A stretch of 64,000 nt of DNA, taken from NCBI GenBank assembly GCA_016713225.1, contig JADJPO010000003.1, forward strand, positions 558,001-622,000, read 5' to 3'. Below the pieces are notes generated by a model. The model was not told the DNA's origin, ran no database searches, and worked only from the letters and a program-made list of their open reading frames with translations. Each line of letters begins with the position of its first letter. Position 1 is the stretch's first letter. The DNA comes from Kineosporiaceae bacterium. GTDB lineage: Bacteria; Actinomycetota; Actinomycetes; Actinomycetales; Kineosporiaceae. Both the position numbers and the translations under genes were made by a program. This document shows positions 19,352 to 27,667 of this stretch, piece by piece.

Positions 19352-20575
19352 ATGAGCACGGCCACCAAGACCTTCGAGTACTCCGTCCGCGACCGCAAGG
19401 GCAAGCTGGTCAACGGCAAGCTCGACGCCCCGACCGAGGCTGCCCTGGCGCAGAAGCTGCGGGGGATGGGCTATGCGCCGATCTCCATCCGCGAGGCCAA
19501 CTCGGGCATGAACCGCGAGATCTCGCTGCCGTTCGGTGGCGGGGTCGGGTTGAAGGACCTGGCGGTGATGAGCCGCCAGTTCGCCACGATGATCAACTCA
19601 GGTCTGTCGTTACTCCGTGCTCTGGCGATCCTGTCCGAGCAGACCGACAACGCCAAGCTGGCCAAGACCCTGGGCGAGGTCCGGGGAGCGGTCGAGGCCG
19701 GGCAGTCGCTGTCCACCGCGATGGCCCGCCATCCGGAGGTCTTCCCCCCGCTGCTGGTGAACATGACCCGGGCCGGCGAGGTGGGTGGCTTCCTCGACTC
19801 GGTCCTGCTGCAGATCGCCGCCAACTACGAGGCCGAGGTACGGCTCCGGTCGAAGATCAAATCGGCGATGACCTACCCCACGGTCGTCTTCGTGATCGCC
19901 GTGGTCGCCGTGATCGGCATGCTGATCTTCATCGTTCCGATCTTCGCGAAGATGTTCAAGGATCTCGGCGGGGAGCTGCCGGGGCCCACCAAGGTGCTCG
20001 TGTTCCTGTCGGACTCGCTACGACTGGGAGCGCCGGTGTTGCTGGTGCTCGGCATCGTCGGTGTCGTGGTGTGGGGCCGGGTGAAGAACCGCGAGGGTGT
20101 GCGGCGGGTGGTCGACCCGATGAAGCTGCGGCTGCCGGTGTTCGGCTCGCTGTTCCAGAAGGTCGCGATCAGCCGGTTCACCCGCAATCTGGGCACCATG
20201 CTGCAATCGGGTGTCCCGATCCTGCAGAGTCTCGAGATCGTCGGTGACACCAGCGGCAACATCGTCATCCGTGACGCCTCCAAGGCCGTCGAGGAGAACG
20301 TGCGGCGGGGGGAGTCGCTGACCGCGCCGTTGACCGAGCACAAGGTGTTCCCGCCGATGGTGGTGCAGATGTTGGCCGTCGGTGAGGACACCGGGGCGAT
20401 GGACACCATGCTGCACAAGATCTCCGACTTCTACGACCAGGAGGTCGAGGCGACGGCCGAGGCGCTGACCAGCCTGATCGAGCCCCTGATGATCGCCGTC
20501 CTGGGCACGATCATCGGCGGGATGATCATTGCGCTCTACATGCCCATCTTCTCGGTCTTCAACCTGATCAAGTAG
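19352..20575 (+). CDS. pilC: Type IV pilus inner-membrane platform protein PilC
   Basis: A 407-residue polytopic membrane protein of the GspF/PilC family that couples the ATPases to pilin movement. The N-terminal FEYSVRDRKGKLVNGKLDAP is the conserved start. Two GspF domains follow (LAVMSRQFATMINSGLSLLR and VAISRFTRNLGTMLQSGVPI), separated by the membrane helices TYPTVVFVIAVVAVIGMLI and GAPVLLVLGIVGVVVWG, with a last helix (IAVLGTIIGGMIIALYMPIF). The start is supported by AGGAG 8-10 nt before ATG 19352. It is cotranscribed with pilT. Confidence 0.95.
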   Translation: MSTATKTFEYSVRDRKGKLVNGKLDAPTEAALAQKLRGMGYAPISIREANSGMNREISLPFGGGVGLKDLAVMSRQFATMINSGLSLLRALAILSEQTDNAKLAKTLGEVRGAVEAGQSLSTAMARHPEVFPPLLVNMTRAGEVGGFLDSVLLQIAANYEAEVRLRSKIKSAMTYPTVVFVIAVVAVIGMLIFIVPIFAKMFKDLGGELPGPTKVLVFLSDSLRLGAPVLLVLGIVGVVVWGRVKNREGVRRVVDPMKLRLPVFGSLFQKVAISRFTRNLGTMLQSGVPILQSLEIVGDTSGNIVIRDASKAVEENVRRGESLTAPLTEHKVFPPMVVQMLAVGEDTGAMDTMLHKISDFYDQEVEATAEALTSLIEPLMIAVLGTIIGGMIIALYMPIFSVFNLIK

Positions 20576-20634
20576 GGCGTCCGCGACGATTCGGGTCGTT
20601 CAGCGGGACTCGCTGGCCCGTTCGGGCGATCCGG

Positions 20635-20663
20635 CTCAAGTCGTCGGCTCGGTGAGCCGATAC
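20635..20663 (+). promoter_or_regulatory. Sigma-28-like promoter of the first pilin gene
   Basis: CTCAAG at 20635-20640 and GCCGATAC at 20656-20663, 17 nt from CTCA. It is the best match in the locus to the GCCGATAA -10 box of FliA/WhiG-class promoters. The upstream block CCGTTCGG-N2-GATCCG is shared with the second pilin gene. Confidence 0.65.
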
Positions 20664-20748
20664 CTCCCCTGTCATCGCAATCGGCCCGGACCCTATGTCT
20701 GCGAACGGGTTCCACGGCCTCGCCATCTGAGTCGAAGGAGAGCACTCG

Positions 20749-21198
20749 ATGCTCGCTCGCATTCGCAAGTCCATGGCCGAGAAGGACGAGGGCTTCACCC
20801 TCATCGAACTCCTGGTGGTCATGATCATCATCGGCATCCTGGCCGCGATCGCCATCCCGGTCTTCCTCAGCCAGCGCGAGAAGGCTCAGGACACCGCGAC
20901 CAAGGCCGACGTCACCACCATCGGTAAGGAGATCGCCACCTACTACGTGGACGGCGACCCCACCGGCGAGGTTGCCGTGGGCAAGGACGCCAACAACCAG
21001 TACACCGTCAACGCCAAGGTCGTCGGCCGGTCCAGCCAGGCCACCATCGGCGCGCCGACGATGACGTTCCACGCCACCGACAAGGCCAACAAGTGGTGCG
21101 TGCAGCTGACGAACACCAACGGCGGCACCCAGACCTGGAAGTACTCGGCCAAGAGCGGCCTCGCCAGCGGTGCCTGCGCAGCGGCAGACGTCGCCTGA
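20749..21198 (+). CDS. pilA: Major type IV pilin, copy 1
   Basis: A 149-residue type IVa pilin. The prepilin peptidase site is KDEG/FTLIELLVVMIIIGIL: a short basic leader of 14 residues, then a Phe at +1, Glu at +5 and the hydrophobic helix that anchors the subunit in the membrane before assembly. The globular part carries two cysteines (WCVQL and SGACAAA) placed to close the C-terminal loop. It is the first of two tandem, nearly identical genes and is followed by a strong terminator. The sequence has its own promoter and a GGAG ribosome-binding site. Confidence 0.95.
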   Translation: MLARIRKSMAEKDEGFTLIELLVVMIIIGILAAIAIPVFLSQREKAQDTATKADVTTIGKEIATYYVDGDPTGEVAVGKDANNQYTVNAKVVGRSSQATIGAPTMTFHATDKANKWCVQLTNTNGGTQTWKYSAKSGLASGACAAADVA

Positions 21199-21213
21199 TC
21201 CATCGAGTTCCGC

Positions 21214-21247
21214 CAGGGGCGGCCCCGCAACTGCGGGGCCGCCCCTG
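21214..21247 (+). terminator. Terminator hairpin after pilin copy 1
   Basis: Perfect 16-bp arms (CAGGGGCGGCCCCGCA and its complement) with a 2-nt loop. It probably separates the first pilin transcript from the second. Confidence 0.85.
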
Positions 21248-21326
21248 CACTGTGTCGGCGATCCGTCCGCAGTGGGATGAGGGATTGTTGCCGACTGTGA
21301 TCCATTGGCCCGTTCGGTTGATCCGA

Positions 21327-21353
21327 CTCAAGCCTTCACCACGCTGTGTCGAC
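21327..21353 (+). promoter_or_regulatory. Diverged sigma-28-like promoter of the second pilin gene
   Basis: CTCAAG at 21327-21332 and GTCGAC at 21348-21353 keep the 17-nt spacing but the -10 box has drifted from GCCGAT. This copy may be weaker. Confidence 0.45.
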
Positions 21354-21441
21354 GTCTCACCTGTCATCACGATCCGGCCCGGACCCTATGTCTGCGAACG
21401 GGTTCCACGGCCTCACCAGCTGAGTCGAAGGAGAGCACTCG

Positions 21442-21888
21442 ATGCTCGCTCGCATTCGCAAGTCCATGGCCGAGAAGGACGAGGGCTTCACCCTCATCGA
21501 ACTCCTGGTGGTCATGATCATCATCGGTATCCTGGCCGCGATCGCCATCCCGGTCTTCCTCAGCCAGCGCGAGAAGGCTCAGGACACCGCGACCAAGGCC
21601 GACGTCACCACCATCGGTAAGGAGATCGCCACCTACTACGTGGACGGCGACCCCACCGGCGAGGTTGCCGTGGGCAAGGACGCCAACAACCAGTACACCG
21701 TCAACGCCAAGGTCGTCGGCCGGGCCAGCCAGGCCACCATCGGCGCGCCGACCACGACGTTCCACGCCACCGACAAGACCAAGTGGTGCGTCCAGCTGAC
21801 GAACACCAACGGCGGCACCCAGACCTGGAAGTACTCGCCCAAGAGTGGGCTGTCCAGCGGTGCCTGTGCGGCGGCGGACATCGCCTGA
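21442..21888 (+). CDS. pilA: Major type IV pilin, copy 2
   Basis: A 148-residue pilin nearly identical to copy 1 through residue 105, with the same KDEG/FTLIELLVVM processing site and GGAG ribosome-binding site. The C-terminal region differs in scattered positions (RASQATIGAPTTTFH, DKTKWCVQL, YSPKSGLSSGACAAADIA) but keeps both cysteines. It may be an alternative subunit or an expression-dosage copy. Nothing in the sequence shows which copy dominates, but its -10 box is weaker and its terminator imperfect. Confidence 0.94.
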   Translation: MLARIRKSMAEKDEGFTLIELLVVMIIIGILAAIAIPVFLSQREKAQDTATKADVTTIGKEIATYYVDGDPTGEVAVGKDANNQYTVNAKVVGRASQATIGAPTTTFHATDKTKWCVQLTNTNGGTQTWKYSPKSGLSSGACAAADIA

Positions 21889-21902
21889 TCCCACGGGCTG
21901 TG

Positions 21903-21937
21903 CCAGGGGCGGCCCCGCGCCGCGGTGTCGCCCCTGG
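21903..21937 (+). terminator. Terminator-like hairpin after pilin copy 2
   Basis: 17-bp arms with two mismatches around a 1-nt loop (outer CCAGGGGCG pairs with CGCCCCTGG). It is an imperfect copy of the hairpin after the first pilin, so some transcription may read into the minor pilin genes. Confidence 0.7.
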
Positions 21938-21996
21938 TTCGTCCGGGCCGCGAAGGTTCGGCCACCACTGTCGAGCGTCGAGACGGAGTCGAGGTC

Positions 21997-23286
21997 GTGA
22001 GGCGACACATCAGGTCTGACGAGGGCTTCACCTTGATGGAGGCCGTCGTGTCCTCCACGATCATGGGCATCGGGGCACTCGTCGTGGCCAGCCTGGTCTT
22101 CGGCACCCTGGGACTGACCGCCGACTCGGGCCGGCGCACCGCGGCGGCCAATCTCGCGGCGAGTCAAGCCGAGGCGCTGCGCCAGGTCTCGGCGGTCGAC
22201 ATCCCGGATGGTCGCGTCGTCCTGCCCACCCAGACCGTGGGCGGCACCGTCTACACGATCACCCAGGACGCCACCTACACCACCTACAACGGCGCCGTGT
22301 CCGCCTGTACCGGCACCGGGCGGCTGGCCGCCAAGCGCGTCACCGTGACGGTCACCTGGGCCAACATGGGCAACACCGAACCCGTCACCACCGAGACCAT
22401 GCGCAGCCTGGGCTTCAACGCCAGCAGCGGTGGTCTCGACACGGCCAAGGGATCCCTGGCGGCCTACGTCCTGGACTCCTCCGGGTCACCGGTACCCAAC
22501 GCTCAGGTCGTCCTGCGCACCTCCAGCGGGACGACGCTGGACACCGAGACCACCGGCGCGGACGGCTGCGCCGTGTTCACCAATCTGTCCGCCTCGAGCA
22601 ACGTCTACGCGACGGCTTCGCGGAGCGGCATGGTGGACATCAGCGGCCTCGACAGCGTGACCGACACCGGTAGCGGCATCGTGGCGAACTCGGTGATCAA
22701 GACGACGCTGAGCCTCGGCGAGCCGGGATCGCTCACCGCGACCCTGGTCCGGCCGTCCGGCACGTCGATGCCCGCCTCCTACGGCGCCAACGCGTTTCAG
22801 CCGTACCTCACCACCACCCTGTGGCCCAGTGCCACCACTCGGCGCAGCCCGCCGAACTGCGCCACGGCCACCCCTTCGCAGGCGTGCCTGAGCTCGGCAA
22901 CCAGTTCGGGCTTCACCGCCACGCGGCTGTTCCCCGCGGCCTACGGCGCGTGGGCCGGGTCCTGTCAGGACGCTCGGCCCGCCTCGCTCCCGCTCACCAG
23001 CGTCGTCACCGGCCAGACGGCGAACGTGAACGTCTCGCTGGCGGGAGTGCGGTTCCGCCCCGACAACGCCGCTGCGGTGGGCAAGACGGTGACGGCGACC
23101 CATGCTGCCGATGCCTACTGCGCCGGCGGTGAGGTGATCACGCTGGGCGTGATGCCGGCCATGGGCAATACCTCCAGGGTTGCGTTGCCGCCGGGAGCGT
23201 GGACGCTCACCGTGCCGAGTGGCACGCGTCCGCAGTCGGTGTCGCTGACCGCCGGCAATGTCAGCTCGACGGTGTCGGTGGGCTGA
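21997..23286 (+). CDS. Minor prepilin with a carboxypeptidase-regulatory-like domain
   Basis: A 429-residue minor pilin. The prepilin site RSDEG/FTLMEAVVSSTIMG has Glu at +5 and a hydrophobic N-terminal helix. After the pilin-like region, residues about 150-215 (GSLAAYVLDSSGSPVPNAQV and TTGADGCAVFTNL) look like a CnaB/carboxypeptidase-regulatory beta-sandwich. The C-terminal part contains several Cys pairs and repeated Thr/Ser-rich strands. Such a size and domain suggest a tip or adhesive subunit. GTG 21997 is selected to leave a 10-residue leader. A GGAG lies about 8 nt upstream. The function is inferred from the locus. Confidence 0.8.
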   Translation: MRRHIRSDEGFTLMEAVVSSTIMGIGALVVASLVFGTLGLTADSGRRTAAANLAASQAEALRQVSAVDIPDGRVVLPTQTVGGTVYTITQDATYTTYNGAVSACTGTGRLAAKRVTVTVTWANMGNTEPVTTETMRSLGFNASSGGLDTAKGSLAAYVLDSSGSPVPNAQVVLRTSSGTTLDTETTGADGCAVFTNLSASSNVYATASRSGMVDISGLDSVTDTGSGIVANSVIKTTLSLGEPGSLTATLVRPSGTSMPASYGANAFQPYLTTTLWPSATTRRSPPNCATATPSQACLSSATSSGFTATRLFPAAYGAWAGSCQDARPASLPLTSVVTGQTANVNVSLAGVRFRPDNAAAVGKTVTATHAADAYCAGGEVITLGVMPAMGNTSRVALPPGAWTLTVPSGTRPQSVSLTAGNVSSTVSVG

Positions 23287-23287
23287 G

Positions 23288-24007
23288 GTGTCGCGATCGA
23301 TGTTCCCCAGCCGCCGGCCGGGCCGCCGGCTGTTCCCCGCAACGGACGATGCCGGACTCAGTCTGGCCGAGCTGTTGGTGTCCATGGTGATCACCTCGAT
23401 CGTGTTCATCCTGGGCGCCACGATGCTGACCACCACCCTGCGCGAACGACGGTTCGCGGATGCGCGCACCGCCCAACAGGCCGACGCCCGGATCATGACC
23501 GAGATGCTCAGCCGCGATCTGCGGGTGGCCGTTCCGGCGCCGAACGGTACTTCGCAGAGCGCCTTTGCCTTCGCCTCGCCGCGCAAGATCGTGTTCTACT
23601 CGCGCGACGGTGGCGCCACGCCGGTGTTCTCCCAGATCACCTACGAGGTCGACAGCACCTCGCAATGCCTGCGGCGAACGGTGATCCCCTACACCGGGGG
23701 TGCGTTCCCGGCGTCGGCCTCCACCACACGCTGTGTCGCCCCGGGCCCGGTGAACATCGCGGGCGAGGTGCTGTTCTCGTTCCACCGGCTCCGGGTCGAC
23801 ATGGACACCGCACCGGTGGCGTTGTCGGTGCCCACGAGCGGGGCAACGCTCCCGGGCGACGAGGCGACGCTGCGCATGGTGGCCTCGGTTCAGGTGACCT
23901 TGCGCGTGCGGGCGCAGGACAAGCTGGAGGTCGCCCCGGCGGCCGTCTCGGAATCGATCACACTCGTCAATCAGAGCAATGCAATCCGGATCGGGAAGAT
24001 CTCATGA
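23288..24007 (+). CDS. Minor prepilin, PilW-like
   Basis: A 239-residue protein with a basic leader (FPSRRPGRRLF) and a prepilin-type N-terminus DDAG/LSLAELLVSMVITSIV: +1 Leu, Glu at +5, hydrophobic helix. The remainder is a beta-rich domain with a Cys pair (SQCLRRTV, TTRCVAP), consistent with PilW/GspJ-like minor pilins that prime assembly. GTG 23288 begins 1 nt after the previous stop. The stop overlaps the next gene (ATGA), so the three minor pilin genes are cotranscribed. Confidence 0.78.
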   Translation: MSRSMFPSRRPGRRLFPATDDAGLSLAELLVSMVITSIVFILGATMLTTTLRERRFADARTAQQADARIMTEMLSRDLRVAVPAPNGTSQSAFAFASPRKIVFYSRDGGATPVFSQITYEVDSTSQCLRRTVIPYTGGAFPASASTTRCVAPGPVNIAGEVLFSFHRLRVDMDTAPVALSVPTSGATLPGDEATLRMVASVQVTLRVRAQDKLEVAPAAVSESITLVNQSNAIRIGKIS

Positions 24008-25581
24008 GGATGTCGACCCCTGGGCAGCGCGACCGTTCCGACGAGGGCATGGCGCTCTTGTTCACGGTGGCCGTGATGCTGATGCTCACCGCCTTCCTGT
24101 TGGTGAGTCTCACCATGGCGCTGCAACAACAGAAGCCGACGCGCACCGATCAGGACGCCAAGGCGGCCATGGCCGCCGCACAGGCCGGACTCGACGACTA
24201 CCTGTCCCGGCTGATCAACAACCAGGGCTACTGGCAGAGCACGGACACCACCAACGCTGCCCTCACGACCTCCGGCACGACCATCCCCGGCACTCAGACC
24301 GGTGCCCGGTTCCGCTACCAGGTGGTCCGCACGCCCAACCAGACCGGCAGCGGCGGGCGGCTCGTGGTGCGGGCGATCGGCAGTGCGAACGGGGTCAGTC
24401 GTACCCTGACCGCGACCTTCCAGCCCGGCAGCTTCCTGAACTACGTGTACTTCTCCGACAAGGAGAACCTCAGCCCGCTGTACACCGGCAGCACCTCCGT
24501 CGCGTGCACCAGGCGTTGGTGGCAGGGGCGCAACTCCGGTAGCTGCAGCGAGATCCAGTTCGCCAACGGCGACCGGATCAACGGCCCCATGCACACCAAC
24601 GACACCCCGATGATCGGTGGCTCGGTCACCTTCAGCGGCCGGGCGACCACCTCGACCATGACCCCGTTCGGCACGTCTCCGACCACCCAGTGCTCGGGGT
24701 CGAGCTGTTACCGGGTCAACGGCTCGGCGAGCTTCCCGGCGAACACTCCGGTCTACAACCCCCTGGTGCAGATCCCGGCGTCCAACACCGAACTCGCCCA
24801 GAACGCGAACGACTTCGGCTGCGTGTACTTCGGGGCCACGCACATCACGTTCAGCGGCACCACCATGACGGTCTACAGCCCGGGTACCACCGTCGCCAAT
24901 CGTCCGGAGTGCTTCAATCCCGCCAACCGCACCTCCGCCCAGACCGTGAACCTGGCGCCCGCCATCTTCATCCAGGATCTGACCTCGGCCTGTACCCAGG
25001 CCAATCAGCAGGCGCGGGGCTTCCCGAAGAGCCGGGTGATCGCCGGTATCACCTACAACGAGACCACCACGGGGGTGACCCCGAGCTATGCCTGCAACCT
25101 GGGCACCGCCTACATCGGCGGAACGGTCAGCGGCAACGTCACCGTGGGATCCACCCAGGACGTGATCATCACCGATGACCTGGTCTGCGCCAACGACCCC
25201 ACGCTCGATCCGGAGAGCACCGACATCATCGGCCTGATCCCGGGGCACAGCGCCTGGGTCTACCACCCGGTCAGCGGCAACACCGAACTGCTGACGACGA
25301 CCCAGCGGATCAATCGGATCGACGCGGCGATCCTGACCATTCAGGACAGCTTCATCGTGCAGCAGTACAACGCTGGATCCGACCTGGGCACGTTGACGCT
25401 GTACGGCTCCCTGGCGCAGAACTACCGCGGCACCGTCGGGACCAGCGGCGGTGCTGGGCGGACCGGCTACCTCAAGGACTATCAGTACGACGCGCGGTTC
25501 GCCGGTGGTGCCATTCAGCCGACCTACTTCCTCAAACCGCTGTCGGCGCAGTGGGAGTACGAGAATGTCACGGACGGCTGA
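24004..25581 (+). CDS. PilX/GspK-like minor pilus protein
   Basis: A 525-residue protein with an N-terminal SDEG/MALLFTVAVMLMLTAFLL helix that resembles a prepilin but lacks Glu at +5, as in GspK and PilX. The rest is a large extracytoplasmic domain rich in Thr/Ser/Asn with paired cysteines (VACTRRW and SCSEI, QCSGSSCY, CAND). Size and missing Glu5 fit a tip-capping subunit. ATG 24004 overlaps the upstream stop. PilD follows after 22 bp with its own promoter. The identification is structural, not by close similarity. Confidence 0.72.
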   Translation: MRMSTPGQRDRSDEGMALLFTVAVMLMLTAFLLVSLTMALQQQKPTRTDQDAKAAMAAAQAGLDDYLSRLINNQGYWQSTDTTNAALTTSGTTIPGTQTGARFRYQVVRTPNQTGSGGRLVVRAIGSANGVSRTLTATFQPGSFLNYVYFSDKENLSPLYTGSTSVACTRRWWQGRNSGSCSEIQFANGDRINGPMHTNDTPMIGGSVTFSGRATTSTMTPFGTSPTTQCSGSSCYRVNGSASFPANTPVYNPLVQIPASNTELAQNANDFGCVYFGATHITFSGTTMTVYSPGTTVANRPECFNPANRTSAQTVNLAPAIFIQDLTSACTQANQQARGFPKSRVIAGITYNETTTGVTPSYACNLGTAYIGGTVSGNVTVGSTQDVIITDDLVCANDPTLDPESTDIIGLIPGHSAWVYHPVSGNTELLTTTQRINRIDAAILTIQDSFIVQQYNAGSDLGTLTLYGSLAQNYRGTVGTSGGAGRTGYLKDYQYDARFAGGAIQPTYFLKPLSAQWEYENVTDG

Positions 25582-25591
25582 TGCCGGGCGA

Positions 25592-25597
25592 TAGCGT
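25592..25597 (+). promoter_or_regulatory. Putative -10 hexamer of pilD
   Basis: TAGCGT lies 6 nt before GTG 25604, a spacing typical of leaderless transcripts in this window. Confidence 0.4.
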
Positions 25598-25603
25598 CGG
25601 GAC

Positions 25604-26446
25604 GTGATGATCCTCCTGGTCGCCGTCGCCGGTGTGTCGGGCCTGCTGTTCGGCTCCTTCCTCAACGTGGTGATCGCACGGGTCCCGGCGGGGGAGTCGG
25701 TGGTCTCGCCGGCCAGCCGGTGTCCCCGCTGTGGTGGGGCGATCGGACCTCGGGACAACGTGCCGGTGGTGTCCTGGCTGCTGCTGCACGGCCGAAGCCG
25801 GTGCTGTGGTCTGCCGATCAGTCGCCGCTACCCCCTGGTCGAGGCCGGCTCCGCGATGGCGCTGGCCGCTGTCACGGCCTGGATGCTGCACCGCTCGGGC
25901 ACCGCCGGCTGGCCTCTGGGCGACAATTCCGCGCCGAGCCCCGCCTGGTTGCTCGCCTGGGTGGCGCTGGCCTGGTTCACCCTGGCCGGCATTGCGCTGG
26001 CGCTGATCGACATCGACGTGAAGCGGCTGCCCACGGTCATCGTGGTCCCGTCCTGGTGGATCGGTGCCGCACTGCTGGGGGGCGCCGCGCTGCTCGCCGG
26101 CAACCGGCCGGCCGCCGTCCGGATGCTGCTCGGTGGGGTGGGCCTGTGGCTGCTCTACCGCCTGCTGCATCAGGTGTACCCCGCCGGGATGGCCTACGGC
26201 GACGTCCGGCTGGCGGGCCTGATCGGTGGCTACCTGGCCTGGGTGGGGTGGGGGGCACTGGCCGTGGGCGCCTTCGCGGGCTTCCTGTTCGGTGCCCTGG
26301 GTGGGGTGGTGCTCATGGCCGTGCACGGCGGTGGGCTGAAACGGAAGATCCCGTACGGGCCCTACATGTTGGCCGGCACCTGGGTCGGACTGATCTGGGG
26401 CGAGCAACTCGCCCACGCCTATCTCAGGCTGACCGGGCTGGGCTGA
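25604..26446 (+). CDS. pilD: Prepilin peptidase/N-methyltransferase PilD
   Basis: A 280-residue multi-pass membrane aspartic protease that removes prepilin leaders and methylates the new N-terminus. The first Asp is in IALALIDIDVKRLPT and the second in MAYGDVRLAGLIGG, both in family context. The cytosolic zinc-like region has CPRC, but the second pair is degenerate (GRSRCCGLPISRRYPL, where the canonical first Cys is Ser). About eight hydrophobic helices are present. The start could be GTG 25604 or ATG 25607. It processes the major and minor pilins of this locus. Confidence 0.92.
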   Translation: MMILLVAVAGVSGLLFGSFLNVVIARVPAGESVVSPASRCPRCGGAIGPRDNVPVVSWLLLHGRSRCCGLPISRRYPLVEAGSAMALAAVTAWMLHRSGTAGWPLGDNSAPSPAWLLAWVALAWFTLAGIALALIDIDVKRLPTVIVVPSWWIGAALLGGAALLAGNRPAAVRMLLGGVGLWLLYRLLHQVYPAGMAYGDVRLAGLIGGYLAWVGWGALAVGAFAGFLFGALGGVVLMAVHGGGLKRKIPYGPYMLAGTWVGLIWGEQLAHAYLRLTGLG

Positions 26447-26527
26447 CCGGGCTGGGCTGACCCCACCTCGCGCCGTCCGATTGCGCCGTTCGGGTCGCCG
26501 CCGTCCGGGCGACACTGACCCCCCGGC

Positions 26528-26554
26528 GTCAAGGGCCAAACCCCCTGGGCCGAT
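26528..26554 (+). promoter_or_regulatory. Sigma-28-like promoter of the pilMNO operon
   Basis: GTCAAG at 26528-26533 and GCCGAT at 26549-26554, with the same 17-nt spacing as the other pilus promoters. It sits about 64 bp before ATG 26618. Confidence 0.55.
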
Positions 26555-26617
26555 GGCTCATTCGCGGGATCCGACCGCCGCAGCGCGGGACGCGCAGTGG
26601 GATCGAAGGGGTGGGCC

Positions 26618-27667
26618 ATGGCCGGCAAGACCGCCATCGGGCTGGACATCGGGACGTCAGTCGTCCGCGCTGTCGAGCTCTCGTACGGTCGGGGTGGGAT
26701 CACGCTCGAACGCTTCGGGCAGGTGGTCCTGCCCGAGGGAGCGATCCGGGACGGCGAGGTCGTCGACATCGAGGCCACGAGCCAGTGCCTGCGGCAATTG
26801 TGGAAGGCCACCGGGTTCAGTCATCACCGGGTGGTCATCGGGGTGGCCAACCAACGGGTGATCGTGCGCCAGCTCGATCTGCCCTGGATGGAGCGCGAGG
26901 AACTGCGCGAGTCGTTGGCCTTCCAGGTGCAGGACTACCTGCCGATCGACGCCAACCAGGCCGTGCTCGACTTCTTCCCGCTGGAGGAGTTGACCGACTC
27001 GGCCGGGGCGCGCAAGCTGCGGGGGCTGCTGGTGGCGGCCTCCCGAGACACCGTGTTGGCCAATGTCCGGTGTGCCGAGAAGGCCGGTCTGGACGTGGTC
27101 TCGGTCGACCTGACCTCCTTCGCCGTTCTGCGGGCGCTGGGCAAGCAGTCACATGCCGAGGTCGAGACCGAGGCCCTGATCGACGTCGGTGCTCGGGTGA
27201 CCAACATCGTGGTCTACAGCGGGGGCCTGCCGCGCTTCGTGCGCATCCTGCTGATGGGCGGTCAGGACGTCACCGACGCCATCGCCGAACGTCTCGGCGT
27301 CCCACTGGGACATGCGGAGGCGATGAAGCAACAGGTCGCCTTCGCACCCCCCACGGAGGAGACAGCCGCCGTCAGTCGTGTGGTGGACGCCGTCTCGCAG
27401 GAGTTCGTCGACGAGGTGCGGGGGTCGCTGGACTACTACGCGGCCTCCAACCCCGGCGCCCCGGTGGAGCGGATCCTGATCTCGGGCGGGGGATCCCGGC
27501 TGGCCGGGTTGGTGCCGCGCCTGGGTGCCGCGACCCGGGTTCCGGTGGTCGCGGGTGATCCGATGGCCAACCTGCGCATCGGGCGCACCGGGCTCGATGA
27601 CAGCCAACTCGACTTCGTCAAGCCGTTGGCCGCCGTGCCGGTCGGACTCGCACTGGGAGCGATCTGA
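26618..27667 (+). CDS. pilM: Type IV pilus assembly protein PilM
   Basis: A 349-residue actin-like ATPase-fold protein (ASKHA) on the cytosolic side of the pilus alignment complex. The phosphate-1 region IGLDIGTSVVRAVEL, the connecting SFQVQDYLPIDANQAVLDF typical of PilM, the phosphate-2 motif ALIDVGARVTNIVVYSGG and the adenosine motif LISGGGSRLAGLV are present. ATG 26618 is chosen over GTG 26597 because AAGGGGTG lies 5-12 nt upstream. The stop overlaps pilN (ATGA), and the actin-like protein binds the PilN N-terminus in other systems. Confidence 0.93.
   Translation: MAGKTAIGLDIGTSVVRAVELSYGRGGITLERFGQVVLPEGAIRDGEVVDIEATSQCLRQLWKATGFSHHRVVIGVANQRVIVRQLDLPWMEREELRESLAFQVQDYLPIDANQAVLDFFPLEELTDSAGARKLRGLLVAASRDTVLANVRCAEKAGLDVVSVDLTSFAVLRALGKQSHAEVETEALIDVGARVTNIVVYSGGLPRFVRILLMGGQDVTDAIAERLGVPLGHAEAMKQQVAFAPPTEETAAVSRVVDAVSQEFVDEVRGSLDYYAASNPGAPVERILISGGGSRLAGLVPRLGAATRVPVVAGDPMANLRIGRTGLDDSQLDFVKPLAAVPVGLALGAI

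Larger units (their letters stand above)
20620..21888 (+). repeat. Tandem duplication of the pilin gene with its promoter and leader
   Basis: The unit containing promoter block, about 80-nt leader and pilin ORF occurs twice (about 20620-21198 and 21312-21888). The leader and the first 105 codons are almost identical at base level. Divergence is concentrated in the last 45 codons. The transcription boundaries are also duplicated, since each copy is followed by a GC-rich hairpin. Confidence 0.9.

Noticed and set aside
20664..20748. Possible c-di-GMP riboswitch in the pilin leaders
   Set aside because: The leader folds weakly (GGACCC with GGGTTCC) and is conserved between the two pilins, but it lacks the GEMM-I core. 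Recent duplication explains the conservation.
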